From Streptomyces sp. Mut1 (GTDB taxonomy: Bacteria; Actinomycetota; Actinomycetes; Streptomycetales; Streptomycetaceae), in contig NZ_CP120997.1 of NCBI RefSeq assembly GCF_030719295.1, positions 2,232,001 to 2,296,000 of the forward strand: a stretch of DNA of 64,000 nt. Direction: 5' to 3'. Below, piece by piece: positions 34,566-44,984 of the stretch. Under the pieces are notes generated by a model. That model was not told where the DNA came from and did no database searches. It worked only from the letters and a program-made list of their open reading frames with translations. Position 1 is the stretch's first letter, and the number at the start of each line of letters is the position of its first letter. Position numbers and translations under genes: made by a program.

Positions 34566-36662
34566 TCAGGGGGCTTCGACGGGTTCCGGTGCGCGGGGCG
34601 CGGGCGCTTCGGGGGTGCGGCTGAGCGCGCCCGGCCACCAGATCCTCCGTTGCAGGGCCACGCTCGCCGATGTCACCAGGTAGGTGCGGACGAGGAAGGT
34701 GTCCAGGAGGACGCCGACGGCGATCACGAAGCCCATTTCGACGAGGCCGGCCAGCGGCATGTTCGTCAGGACGGCGAAGGTGGCGGCGAGGACGAGCCCG
34801 GCCGACGCGATGACCCCGCCGGTGGTGCGCAGGGCGGTGAGCGCGGCCTCGGTGGGCTCGGCGCCGCGCCGGGCCTCTTCGCGGACCCGGTGCATCAGGA
34901 AGATGCCGTAGTCGACGCCGAGGGCGACCAGGAAGACGAAGGAGAGCAGGGGCAGTCCGGGGTCGGTGCCCTTGAGCCCGAGGAGCGGTTCGAAGAGGAG
35001 TCCGCCGATGCCGAGGGAGGCGCCCCAGACCGCGACGACGGCGGCGACGAGCAGCAGGGGTGCGACGAGGCTGCGCAGCAGGGCGATCAGGATGAGCAGG
35101 ACGGAGAGCAGGACGAGCGGGACGACGACCCTCAGGTCCCGGGTGCCTGCCGTCTCCAGGTCCATCTGCTGGGCGCCCGGCCCGCCTACGTGGCTGCCGG
35201 GCAGCCGTTCGCGCAGGGCCAGGACGGTGGCCTTCTCGCCGGCGGACTCGGGGGCGGCAGCGGCGGTGACGGACAGCTCGGTCCAGCCGCCGCCGCTGCG
35301 GCCCCGCTCGGCGGCGGCGACGCCCTCGGTGGCCCGGACCTGCGCGAGCGTCTCGGCGGCCCGTTCGGTGCGCGTGGTCACGGCGATCGGCTGGCTGGAG
35401 CGGCCGGGGTAGGCGTCGGCGAGGGTCGCCATGGCCGCGACCGAGTCCGGCTTCGTGGTGAAGGAGTCCTCCTGTTTGAGGTCGCCGGGCAGGTTGAGGA
35501 CCCCGAGCGACAGCGCGCCCAGCAGGACCCCGCCGGTGACGAGGACGGCGACGGGCCGGCGCCCGGCGGAGCCGCCCATGGCGGCGAACAGCGAGCGGCG
35601 GCGCGGCTCGGAGCCGTACACGGGCACGAGCGGCCAGAACACCCGGCGGCCCAGCAGGACCAGGACGGCCGGCAGCAGCGTCAGCATCGCCAGGAGCGCG
35701 CACAGCACGCCGACGGCGGCGATGGGGCCCATTCCCCGGCTGCTGCTCAGATCGGCGGCCAGCAGGCACAGCAGGCCCGCCGCGACGGTCCCTGAGGAGG
35801 CGAGGACCGCGGGCCCGCAGCCGCGCAGCGCCGCCGCCATCGCCTCGTGGGGGCGTTCGGCGCGGGTCAGTTCCTCGCGGTAGCGGGAGACGAGCAGCAG
35901 GGCGTAGTCGGTGCCCGCGCCGAAGACGAGGATGGTCATCACGGCGGAGCTCTGGCCGGTGACGGTGACGTCGAAGGCCCGGTTGAGGGCGTGGACGACT
36001 CCCATCGACAGGGCGTCGGCGACACCGGCGACGCCGAGCGGCACCAGCCACAGCAGCGGGCTGCGGTAGATGAGGATCAGCAGGACCGCGACGACCGCGA
36101 CGGTCGTGTAGAGCAGCGGTCCGCCGAGCGAGCCGTAGACCTTCTGGGCGTCCACGGTCAGCGCCCCGGGCCCGCCGACCGCGACGGACAGCCCGTCACC
36201 GCCCCGGACGGTCTCGCGCACGTCGTCGACCAGCGCGGTGCGGGCCTCGTCGTCCTGTCCGGGCTCGGTCGTGGAGACCGGGTACATCAGCGTGGTGCCG
36301 TCCTTCGACGGGACGGCGCGCGGGGGTGCGCCGAGGGTGTGTCCGGCGGCCACCTCGGCGGTCTGCCGGTCCGCGAGGGCGCGGTCGGCGGCGGTGAGCC
36401 CGCTGTCGCGGTGGTAGACGAGGACGAGGTCGGTGGACTCGCCGCCGGGCAGGGCGTCCTGGATACTGGCGACCTGGGTGGAGTCGGCGCTCGCGGGGAG
36501 GTAGTCGACGGCCCGGTTGACCTGTACGTCCCCGAGTCTGCCCGCCGACGGTCCCGCGAGGGCCATCGCGGCGGCCCAGAGCGCGACGACCGCCCAGGGC
36601 AGCAGCCGCCACCGGCTCACCGTTCGCGTCCGTCCGCCACTGTCCTGTGCTGCGGACCTCAT
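34566..36662 (-). CDS. MMPL family transporter (RND superfamily)
   Basis: 698 residues with two repeated halves of about six membrane helices each and large loops after TM1 and TM7. The paired proton-relay motifs are GAGTDYALLLVSRYREEL near residue 245 and ALGVDYGIFLMHRVREE near 585. MMPL proteins export lipids or hydrophobic metabolites, or resist membrane-active agents. First gene of MMPL-kinase-regulator (32-base gap), so the two-component system may sense the exported compound or membrane stress (inference). Confidence 0.92.
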   Translation of the reverse strand: MRSAAQDSGGRTRTVSRWRLLPWAVVALWAAAMALAGPSAGRLGDVQVNRAVDYLPASADSTQVASIQDALPGGESTDLVLVYHRDSGLTAADRALADRQTAEVAAGHTLGAPPRAVPSKDGTTLMYPVSTTEPGQDDEARTALVDDVRETVRGGDGLSVAVGGPGALTVDAQKVYGSLGGPLLYTTVAVVAVLLILIYRSPLLWLVPLGVAGVADALSMGVVHALNRAFDVTVTGQSSAVMTILVFGAGTDYALLLVSRYREELTRAERPHEAMAAALRGCGPAVLASSGTVAAGLLCLLAADLSSSRGMGPIAAVGVLCALLAMLTLLPAVLVLLGRRVFWPLVPVYGSEPRRRSLFAAMGGSAGRRPVAVLVTGGVLLGALSLGVLNLPGDLKQEDSFTTKPDSVAAMATLADAYPGRSSQPIAVTTRTERAAETLAQVRATEGVAAAERGRSGGGWTELSVTAAAAPESAGEKATVLALRERLPGSHVGGPGAQQMDLETAGTRDLRVVVPLVLLSVLLILIALLRSLVAPLLLVAAVVAVWGASLGIGGLLFEPLLGLKGTDPGLPLLSFVFLVALGVDYGIFLMHRVREEARRGAEPTEAALTALRTTGGVIASAGLVLAATFAVLTNMPLAGLVEMGFVIAVGVLLDTFLVRTYLVTSASVALQRRIWWPGALSRTPEAPAPRAPEPVEAP

Positions 36663-36820
36663 GGGAGGCCCCCCTTCCGTACGGGTGTCCGGTCATGTCC
36701 AGACTCCCGTCGGGGAGGGGGCGCTTCGTCGCGCCGGAGGCCGACTTCCCGGCTACTGCCCGGGAGGGTGCGGCGCGCCCGCTACTCCCTGGGGAGTAGC
36801 GGGCGGTTGCGGGGCGAAGG

Positions 36821-37525
36821 TCAGGAGGGCGTACGCGCCGCCGCGGCGAGGAGGCGGGCGGTGTCCTCGGCGCGGAGCCGCAGCGCCCCGCCGACCGTGG
36901 TCAGCACCTCGCGCTCGGCCGGGCTGTACGCCCCGTCGGCGAGGGCGATCCGCGCGCCCTGGAGCAGAATCGATTCGCGTCCGGCGGGGGCGAGGTGCGG
37001 GGCGAGCGGTTCCAGCGCCTCGTGGAGTTCGATGGCGAGGGCCGCGCCGCAGGCCTCGGCCGCGGGGTCGAACGCGGAACCGTGGCCGATGTCGGCGGAC
37101 AGGACCTCCACGACGGTGGCGAGCTGTTCCGCCGTGCAGTCGTCGAATCCGGCGCCGCGCACCGTCTCGACGGCGGTCTCCAGGACGGTACGGGAGGTGC
37201 TGCCGCCGGCCGCGAGGACGCCGAGGGTCACGGTGTGCACGGCGTCCCTGAGCATCGCGGAGAACCGGGTGGTGGTGGGGTGGTCGAGCGCCTCCGGGTC
37301 GAAGTGCTGGTGGCAGGCGGCGCATTCGACGACCGGGCCCGCGGTGCCGCGCCGCAGCAGCGGCACGCCGAGCACGGTGAAGCGGCGACGCCCGGTGAGA
37401 CGGCGGTAGTTGCGGTCGCCTCCGCAGCCGGGGCAGAAGAACTCCCCGTCGCCCACGGCGTCCCACAGCGTGCGGGTGCCGCAGATACGCAGCTTCATGG
37501 CGCGTTGTCCCAGGGCTGACCGCAC
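36821..37525 (-). CDS. Zinc-ribbon / TerB-like domain protein
   Basis: 234 residues from a GTG at 37525 with GGAGG 8 bases upstream; an ATG at 37498 is the alternative. N-terminal zinc ribbon with CPGCGG and CAACHQ (residues about 30-70) and a C-terminal TerB-like helical bundle (RESILLQGARIALADGAYSPAERE), a fold shared with tellurite-resistance TerB proteins. No ter cluster is present, so a tellurite role is not claimed. Upstream neighbour on the same strand is separated by leuA's terminator region. Confidence 0.75.
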   Translation of the reverse strand: MRSALGQRAMKLRICGTRTLWDAVGDGEFFCPGCGGDRNYRRLTGRRRFTVLGVPLLRRGTAGPVVECAACHQHFDPEALDHPTTTRFSAMLRDAVHTVTLGVLAAGGSTSRTVLETAVETVRGAGFDDCTAEQLATVVEVLSADIGHGSAFDPAAEACGAALAIELHEALEPLAPHLAPAGRESILLQGARIALADGAYSPAEREVLTTVGGALRLRAEDTARLLAAAARTPS

Positions 37526-37665
37526 GTCGCACACCTCCGTAACTCCCCCGTGGCCCCAAGGTCGCGGGAGGTACCCCTCGGCATCATTGCCGTGTGAACG
37601 TGATGTTAACCACATCCCCGTAGCGCCGTCAGCACCTCGCCTGTCACAACCGTCCGGAGATGGCT

Positions 37666-37701
37666 GAACCCCGCCCCCCGAAGAGCGGGTGGGCGGGGTT
37701 C
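37666..37701 (-). terminator. Terminator of leuA
   Basis: 10-bp stem (37666-37675 / 37692-37701) extended by three further G-C pairs, 37 bases after the leuA stop. Confidence 0.75.
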
Positions 37702-37737
37702 ACGGACCGTACGACTCCGGCCCTTTCGGGCGCCGGA

Positions 37738-39549
<1,812 letters not shown>

Positions 39550-39587
39550 CTACGGGACGGCCGACTGTGTCACTGCAACACCAGACT

Positions 39588-39631
39588 CCGCGGGGAGGGG
39601 GTCGGCCTACGACTACAGGCCCTCGCCGCGG
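39588..39631 (-). promoter_or_regulatory. Attenuator-like hairpin at the end of the leu leader
   Basis: 12-bp stem with one mismatch (39588-39599 / 39620-39631) enclosing a nested GGCCT/AGGCC stem (39604-39621). It covers the stop codon of the leader peptide, so ribosome position could choose between structures. Confidence 0.55.
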
Positions 39632-39660
39632 CAGCTAAGAAGAAGCAGCCCGAAACGCAT
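39613..39660 (-). CDS. leuA leader peptide (MRFGLLLLSCRGEGL)
   Basis: 15-codon frame upstream of leuA with four consecutive leucine codons, CTG CTT CTT CTT; CTT is rare in such GC-rich genomes. A TAGTCT hexamer lies 9 bases before the ATG, so the peptide is probably read from a near-leaderless mRNA. Stalling at the leucine run when charged tRNA-Leu is scarce would favour antitermination. Leader peptides upstream of Streptomyces leuA have been described; this one is recognised by its codons and position. Confidence 0.85.
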   Translation of the reverse strand: MRFGLLLLSCRGEGL

Positions 39661-39818
39661 GATGCGTCGAGACTAGCCGAGGGGCGCCCGAGACGTCGGT
39701 GCCGTATCAGTATGCGGGATCGAGCGGCTGAAACACCCAACAGTGATCAATCACTCTATTTCGTCAATCCCGGTTGCAACCAGTGACATTGCGCTTACGC
39801 ACTGCCACAGTCGTGTGT

Positions 39819-40895
39819 ATGCAGCCTCAAATCCAGCAGGGGTTTCACCCCGTCTTCTGCACCATTGTTCCGCCCCACCTCCTCGACAAGCTCTCCCAGT
39901 CCGAGGACCCCGTCCTCGCGGACCCGGCCCGCCGCACCTTGCAGTCCGACGCCGCCCGGCGCACCCGGCGGCAGATGACCACCGTCGCCAGGCCAACCGC
40001 CGCACCCGAGCCGGACGACGACGGGTCAACCACACCCGACCGCACGCTCTACGACTGCCGCCACGGCACGGATCTGCCGGGTACCAAGGTCCGCGCCGAG
40101 GGCGAGGACCCCACGTCCGACGCCAGCGTCAACCGCGCGTACGCGGGCCTCGGCGCCACCTTCGAACTGCTGCTCAGCGCCTACGGCCGCCGCTCGATCG
40201 ACGGCCACGGCCTGCCGCTCATCGGCTCCGTCCACTACGACGAGAAGTACAACAACGCCTTCTTCGACGGCGAGCAGATGGTCTTCGGTGACGGGGACGG
40301 CGAGATCTTCCTCGACTTCACCGTCGCCATCGACGTGATCGCCCACGAACTGGCGCACGGCCTCACGCAGTACACGGCCAACCTCAGCTACTACGGCCAG
40401 TCCGGCGCGCTCAACGAATCGGTCTCGGACGTCTTCGGCTCCCTCGTCAAGCAGTACTCGCTGGGGCAGACCGCCGAGCAGGCGGACTGGCTGATCGGCG
40501 AGGGGCTGCTGGCGCCCCGGGTCCAGGGCGTGGCGCTGCGCTCGATGAAGGCGCCCGGCACCGCCTACGACGACGACGTGCTCGGCAAGGACCCGCAGCC
40601 GGCCTCCATGGACGACTACATCCGCACCGGCGACGACAACGGCGGGGTGCACCTCAACTCCGGCATTCCCAACCGCGCCTTCTACCTCCTGGCGACCGCG
40701 CTCGGCGGCAGTTCCTGGGAGCGGGCGGGCCAGCTCTGGTTCGATGTGCTCACAGGTGGTGAACTGGCGGTGGACGCGGACTTCGCGGACTTCGCCCGCC
40801 TGACCGTGGCGGCGGCCCGTGACCGCTTCGGGGACGGCGACGAGGTCGAGGCGGTCCTCAAGGCCTGGTCGGAGGTGGGCGTTCCGACCAGTTAG
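39819..40895 (+). CDS. M4 family metallopeptidase, protealysin-like and without signal peptide
   Basis: 358 residues from an ATG at 39819 (no Shine-Dalgarno; possible CACAGT -10, 7 bases before). The catalytic domain has HELAHG near residue 177 (HExxH zinc site), the downstream Glu in NESVSD near 204 and DNGGVHLNSGIPNRAF near 268 with the transition-state His. The N-terminus lacks a signal peptide and carries PPHLL, similar to the PPL-type motif in the short propeptide of protealysin-like proteases. The next gene encodes an emfourin-like inhibitor, as in protealysin operons. Confidence 0.9.
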   Translation: MQPQIQQGFHPVFCTIVPPHLLDKLSQSEDPVLADPARRTLQSDAARRTRRQMTTVARPTAAPEPDDDGSTTPDRTLYDCRHGTDLPGTKVRAEGEDPTSDASVNRAYAGLGATFELLLSAYGRRSIDGHGLPLIGSVHYDEKYNNAFFDGEQMVFGDGDGEIFLDFTVAIDVIAHELAHGLTQYTANLSYYGQSGALNESVSDVFGSLVKQYSLGQTAEQADWLIGEGLLAPRVQGVALRSMKAPGTAYDDDVLGKDPQPASMDDYIRTGDDNGGVHLNSGIPNRAFYLLATALGGSSWERAGQLWFDVLTGGELAVDADFADFARLTVAAARDRFGDGDEVEAVLKAWSEVGVPTS

Positions 40896-40937
40896 GCACG
40901 CACACCGACCGGCCCGTCCGGCGTGGAAGGACAGCAC

Positions 40938-41204
40938 ATGCGGATTCAGGTGAGCAGGACCGGCGGCTTCGCCGGTATCGCGCGCCACCGCGAGATCGAC
41001 ACCTCCCAACTGGCCGACGCCAAGGAGTGGGAGGCCCTGGCGGGCTCGGCGCTGGCCGAGGGCCAGGACACCGCGCCCCGAGGGGTCCCGGACGGCTTCA
41101 GCTACCGGATAACGGTCGACGGCCGGACCGTGCACTGCGCGGACCCACGCCTCACCGACGCCCAGCGCGCCCTGATCTCACGCGTCCTGAAGGAGGGCGC
41201 GTGA
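40938..41204 (+). CDS. Emfourin-like protealysin inhibitor
   Basis: 88 residues; GGAAGGA lies 7 bases before the ATG. The start RIQVSRTGGFAGIARHREIDTS and the FSYRITVDGRTV strand match the small emfourin family that inhibits M4 proteases and is encoded beside them. Gap from the protease stop is 42 bases, consistent with an operon. It has no signal peptide, so it would act in the cytoplasm on the newly made or mature enzyme. Confidence 0.8.
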   Translation: MRIQVSRTGGFAGIARHREIDTSQLADAKEWEALAGSALAEGQDTAPRGVPDGFSYRITVDGRTVHCADPRLTDAQRALISRVLKEGA

Positions 41205-41277
41205 GAGGGACGGGCGCGAGCGGGCGGGGCTGAGGCGGGGGCGGATCCGAGGCGAGCGGGGCTGAGGCGGGGGTGCT

Positions 41278-42243
41278 TCAGAACCCCAGCTTCCGCAACT
41301 GCTTCGGGTCGCGCTGCCAGTCCTTGGCGACCTTCACGTGCAGGTCGAGGAAGACGGGTGTGCCGAGGAGGGCCTCGATGTGCTTGCGGGACTTGGTGCC
41401 GACGTCCTTCAGCCGCTTGCCCTTGGGGCCGATGATGATGCCCTTCTGGCTGGGGCGCTCGATGTAGACGTTGGCGTGGATGTCCAGCAGCGGCTTGTCC
41501 GCCGGCCGGTCCTCGCGCGGCAGCATCTCCTCGACGACGACCGCGATGGAGTGCGGCAGCTCGTCGCGTACGCCTTCGAGCGCGGCCTCGCGGATCAGCT
41601 CCGCGACCATGACCATCTCGGGCTCGTCGGTTAGGTCGCCCTCGGGGTAGAGCGGCGGGCCCTCGGGCAGGAGGGGGGCGATCAGGTCGGCCAGCAGTTC
41701 GACCTGGCGGTCCTTGACGGCCGAGACCGGGATGATCTCCGCCCACTCGAAGCCGAGCTCCTCGCCGAGCCGGGAGACGGCCAGCAGTTGTTCGGCGAGC
41801 TGCTTGGATTCGACCAGGTCGGTCTTGGTGATGATCGCGATCTTGGGGGTCTTCTTGATGCCCGCGAGTTCCTTGACGATGTACTTGTCGCCGGGGCCGA
41901 GCTTCTGGTCGGCGGGCAGGCAGAAGCCGATGACGTCGACCTCGGCCCAGGTGGTGCGCACGATGTCGTTGAGCCGCTCGCCCAGCAGGGTGCGCGGCTT
42001 GTGGAGGCCGGGGGTGTCGACCAGGATCAGCTGGGCGTCCGGCCGGTGCACGATCCCGCGCACGGTGTGCCGGGTCGTCTGCGGCCGGTTGGACGTGATG
42101 GCCACCTTCCGGCCGACCAGAGCGTTCGTCAGGGTGGACTTGCCCGCGTTGGGACGTCCCACGAAGCAGGCGAAACCGGCCCGGTGGGGGTCGGTGTTCT
42201 CAGCCTGCCGCGCAGCGGCTTCAGGGTTCGGTCGAGCGCTCAT
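41278..42243 (-). CDS. era: GTPase Era
   Basis: 321 residues from the ATG at 42243. GTPase motifs: G1 GRPNAGKST near residue 30, G2 TTRHTVRG, G3 DTPGLH and G4 ITKTD near 140; the C-terminal KH domain has IIIGPKGKRLKDVG near 285. It binds 16S rRNA in small-subunit assembly. GACAAT lies 7 bases upstream of this ATG, so the in-frame ATG at 42252 overlaps the promoter. It thus has its own promoter although homologues are usually read from the phoH-ybeY operon. Confidence 0.96.
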   Translation of the reverse strand: MSARPNPEAAARQAENTDPHRAGFACFVGRPNAGKSTLTNALVGRKVAITSNRPQTTRHTVRGIVHRPDAQLILVDTPGLHKPRTLLGERLNDIVRTTWAEVDVIGFCLPADQKLGPGDKYIVKELAGIKKTPKIAIITKTDLVESKQLAEQLLAVSRLGEELGFEWAEIIPVSAVKDRQVELLADLIAPLLPEGPPLYPEGDLTDEPEMVMVAELIREAALEGVRDELPHSIAVVVEEMLPREDRPADKPLLDIHANVYIERPSQKGIIIGPKGKRLKDVGTKSRKHIEALLGTPVFLDLHVKVAKDWQRDPKQLRKLGF

Positions 42244-42250
42244 GGCGCCC

Positions 42251-42256
42251 ATTGTC
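42251..42256 (-). promoter_or_regulatory. -10 element of leaderless era promoter
   Basis: GACAAT on the minus strand, 7 bases before the era ATG. Confidence 0.55.
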
Positions 42257-42314
42257 CCCGATCGCGGGGACCTCGGGGCACCGAGGCGCCCGCCACGGCC
42301 CCCGGGGCCCCGCT

Positions 42315-43271
42315 TCACGCGGCGCGGCGGCGTCTGCGCCGGGCCCGTGTCCACAGCGCCGCGCCCCCGGCGAGCAGGGCCACGAGCACCCCGGCGACCA
42401 GCCAGGGCAGGGCGAAGTACGAGGCGGAGGCGGACTCGCGGGTCTCGCGGGCGGTCGCGGTGAGGGTGATCTCGCCCCACTCCAGCTGCGGCGCGCCCGC
42501 CCACTCCTCGGTGAGCCGGACCGCCTGGTGCGGCAGCAGCTCCGAGGGGACGTGCTTGAGGTCCCGGGCGAGCAGGGTGCGGCCGAAGAGCCCCTTGGCC
42601 TTGAGGGCGACCTCGGGGTCGAGCGTGACGTTGCCCCGGTTGCGCAGGGTGTACGAGATGACGGCCCGGGACGTGCCGGTGCCCGGGACCAGGGGCTGGG
42701 TGTGCTCGACCTTCACGTCGTCCACGGAGAGCGCGGGCATCGTCGGGCCGTTGACCCGCAGATAGATCCGGGCGCCGACGGCCTTCTGGATGCCCACGGC
42801 GACGGCGCCCGCGTCGGCCGGGTCGATGCGCTCGTCCAGGGCGACGAGAGCGCCGGGGTGGTCGCCCGGCTCGGCGTCCTCGGGGACGCGGATGGTGACG
42901 GGCACGGTGACCGAGCCGTGCGGCTTCACGGTGACCCGGTCGCGGCCCGCCGTCGCCCAGGCCCCGACGGCACGCTGCTTCTCGGCGCGTGAGCGGACCG
43001 CGAAGCCGCCGTCGCGCGCGGTGTTGTAGGCGTCGGCCGCGTACAGCCGGAAGGTGAGCGGTGTGCCGGTCTTGTTGGTGACGGTCACCCGGTCGGTGAG
43101 GGTGGCGCCGGGGTCGGCCGACAGATAGAAGTACGGGCGCCCGCCCGCGTCGGCGGTGGCCGGGAAGACCGACCAACTGCCGTTGTCGGCGGCGCCGGCG
43201 GCAGGGGCGCCGAGCAGGATCAGGGCCCCGGTCAGCAGGGCCGACAGAAGGACGGACAGCTTGGAACGCAC
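42315..43271 (-). CDS. DUF916 (WxL-interacting-type) secreted, membrane-anchored protein
   Basis: 318 residues from a GTG at 43271. Signal peptide (KLSVLLSALLTGALILLGAP, cleavage near AGA-AD), then a DUF916-like module (WSVFPATADAGGRPYFYLSA; DPGATLTDRVTVTNKTGTPL; GSVTVPVTIRVPEDAEPGDH) of immunoglobulin-like strands, a second Ig-like module, and a C-terminal helix (WLVAGVLVALLAGGAALW) followed by RRRRRR. In Firmicutes such proteins bind WxL surface proteins and peptidoglycan. Here the gene directly before it, 94 bases upstream, encodes a WxL-like protein. Confidence 0.85.
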   Translation of the reverse strand: MRSKLSVLLSALLTGALILLGAPAAGAADNGSWSVFPATADAGGRPYFYLSADPGATLTDRVTVTNKTGTPLTFRLYAADAYNTARDGGFAVRSRAEKQRAVGAWATAGRDRVTVKPHGSVTVPVTIRVPEDAEPGDHPGALVALDERIDPADAGAVAVGIQKAVGARIYLRVNGPTMPALSVDDVKVEHTQPLVPGTGTSRAVISYTLRNRGNVTLDPEVALKAKGLFGRTLLARDLKHVPSELLPHQAVRLTEEWAGAPQLEWGEITLTATARETRESASASYFALPWLVAGVLVALLAGGAALWTRARRRRRRAA

Positions 43272-43365
43272 GGTGCGGGCCCCCAGGGTGCACGCTCGGG
43301 CGGGATGGGCCGGCCGGGTGCGCGCCCGGCCCACCGGTTGATCACGGGACACACCCGAGGGGCGC

Positions 43366-44880
43366 TCAGGTGAGGGTGAGGGTGAGCACCCCGGTGTACG
43401 CGCCGGGGGCGGTGAAGGCCGGTACGTCCAGCGCCAGCCGGGCGTCCACGGTGAACTCGCCTCCGGTGAGCGTGCCGTCCGGCGTGGACGCCAGGGTGGC
43501 TCCCGCGCCGCCGACCGTTCCCTTCGACCCGGCCGCACAGGTGCTGGGGCTGCCGGACTTCGTCTCGCAGACCGGGTCCCAGCCGAGCGCCGAGGCGCCG
43601 ATGGCGGCCCCGCCCGGTCCCGTGAAGTCGGTGACCTTGCCGGTCAGGGACCAGCCCGCGGGGCCGCCGCGGAAGTCCTTGACGATCACCGTGTTCAGTG
43701 CGCCCCTGGAGGCGCCGCCCTGCCCGAAGTCGACCGCGGACAGGGCGACCGAGTCCCCGGCCTGGGTCATGGAGAGGGTGCCCGCCTGGACGGAGGAGGT
43801 CAGCCGCTGGCTGCCGTCCGGCGTCTCACCGCCGCCCTGGGTGACGGTGTAGGGCTGCGGCCCGGCGCCCTTGTCGGGGTCCCAGGCGGCGCCCTCGTAG
43901 GCGACGATGCCGGTGGTGGCGGGGTCGTTGACGGTGAGCTGCCCGCTGAAGGAGCCCGAGCCGTCCGCCTCGGCCGTCGCGGTGTCGCCGGTCCGCGCGT
44001 CCCCGGCGCGGCCGGCGAGCGTGACCGGGGCGCCCGCGGTGAAGCCGGTCCCGGTCACGGTGACGGGGTCGCCGGCCTTCCCGGAGGCCGCGCCGAGCCG
44101 GATGGACCGTTCGTCGACCTGGCCGCCGCCGGAGGCGATGATCGTCTGAGAGACGGGGGCAGGCGGATCGGTGACCGTGCAGGGCGTGTCCAGCTCCATG
44201 ATGTAGCCGGTGTGGATGTTGTAGTCGCCGGGCGAGAGCGTGATCTCGCCGGGGGCGGTGACCGTGAAGGTGCCACTCATCGAGAACGACGGGAACGCCC
44301 CCTTGCCGGGCACCGGCTCGTTCTTCTTCGGGCCCGCCACCGTGATGTCCCCGGACTGCGCACCCGCGACAAAGACCTTGCCGGTCGGCGTCATGATGTC
44401 GGCGGGCAGCGCGAGGTCGACCGGGTTGCTCGCGGCGGCTTCGACGACGGTGTACGTCACCGTGACGGTGTCGCCGACCTTCGGGGCGGCGTTGTCGACG
44501 GTGATCTCGGCCGAGGTCGTCCCGTCGATCGGCGGGATGCCCGCGATGGCGGGCGGAATGCAGTGGGTCGGGAAGTCCACCGCGACCGAGGCCGTCGCCA
44601 TGGCCTGCGCCGGCCCGGCGAGCAGCCCTCCCCCGGCGACGACGAGCGCCCCGGCCCCCAGCACGGCGGCCCAGCGCCGGCCCCGGCGGCGACCCACCCG
44701 GCCGCCGGACCGCCGATCTCCGAGCCACCGGCCGCCGGACCGCCGGTCTCCGGACCACCCCGCGCCGGACCACCCGGCATCGGACGCTCGCACGCCGGTT
44801 CTTCCCGCACCGGCTCTTCGCTCGTCGGCTCGTCGCTCGTCGGTTCTTCGGATGCCGGTACGTCGGCTGGCTGGACGCAT
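43366..44880 (-). CDS. Secreted WxL-like surface protein with Arg-rich N-terminal extension
   Basis: 504 residues; GGGAGGGGG is 4 bases before the ATG at 44880. The first 70 residues are repetitive and charged (RRTDERRADERRAG; SGDRRSGGRW), followed by a signal-like helix (AAVLGAGALVVAGGGLLAG, then PAQAMA). Two Ig-like regions follow, the second with VTVTGTGFTAGAPVTL (IPT-like). The C-terminal about 170 residues read like a WxL domain: TVIVKDFRGGPAGWSLTG contains W-S-L, then GKVTDFTGPGG, ending GAYTGVLTLTLT where the second W-x-L has become L-T-L. Probable cell-wall surface protein partnered by the DUF916 protein. Confidence 0.8.
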   Translation of the reverse strand: MRPASRRTGIRRTDERRADERRAGAGRTGVRASDAGWSGAGWSGDRRSGGRWLGDRRSGGRVGRRRGRRWAAVLGAGALVVAGGGLLAGPAQAMATASVAVDFPTHCIPPAIAGIPPIDGTTSAEITVDNAAPKVGDTVTVTYTVVEAAASNPVDLALPADIMTPTGKVFVAGAQSGDITVAGPKKNEPVPGKGAFPSFSMSGTFTVTAPGEITLSPGDYNIHTGYIMELDTPCTVTDPPAPVSQTIIASGGGQVDERSIRLGAASGKAGDPVTVTGTGFTAGAPVTLAGRAGDARTGDTATAEADGSGSFSGQLTVNDPATTGIVAYEGAAWDPDKGAGPQPYTVTQGGGETPDGSQRLTSSVQAGTLSMTQAGDSVALSAVDFGQGGASRGALNTVIVKDFRGGPAGWSLTGKVTDFTGPGGAAIGASALGWDPVCETKSGSPSTCAAGSKGTVGGAGATLASTPDGTLTGGEFTVDARLALDVPAFTAPGAYTGVLTLTLT

Positions 44881-44984
44881 GGAGCCCCCTCCCGCGGAAT
44901 CCGGCGCGACGGCTCGTCCGCGCCGGGCAGGGGGCCATTGATGACTCCGGCCGGAGAGAAGTCAATGGAATCGTCCGGCGCCGA

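Noticed and set aside
34534..36051. Extension of the histidine kinase frame far upstream through the MMPL gene.
   Set aside because: The MMPL coding sequence occupies this DNA; a GTG with GGAGG at the right distance gives a normal kinase N-terminus at 34533.
36821..37525. Tellurite-resistance function for the TerB-like protein.
   Set aside because: Only the fold resembles TerB; there are no other ter genes and the zinc ribbon suggests a different role.
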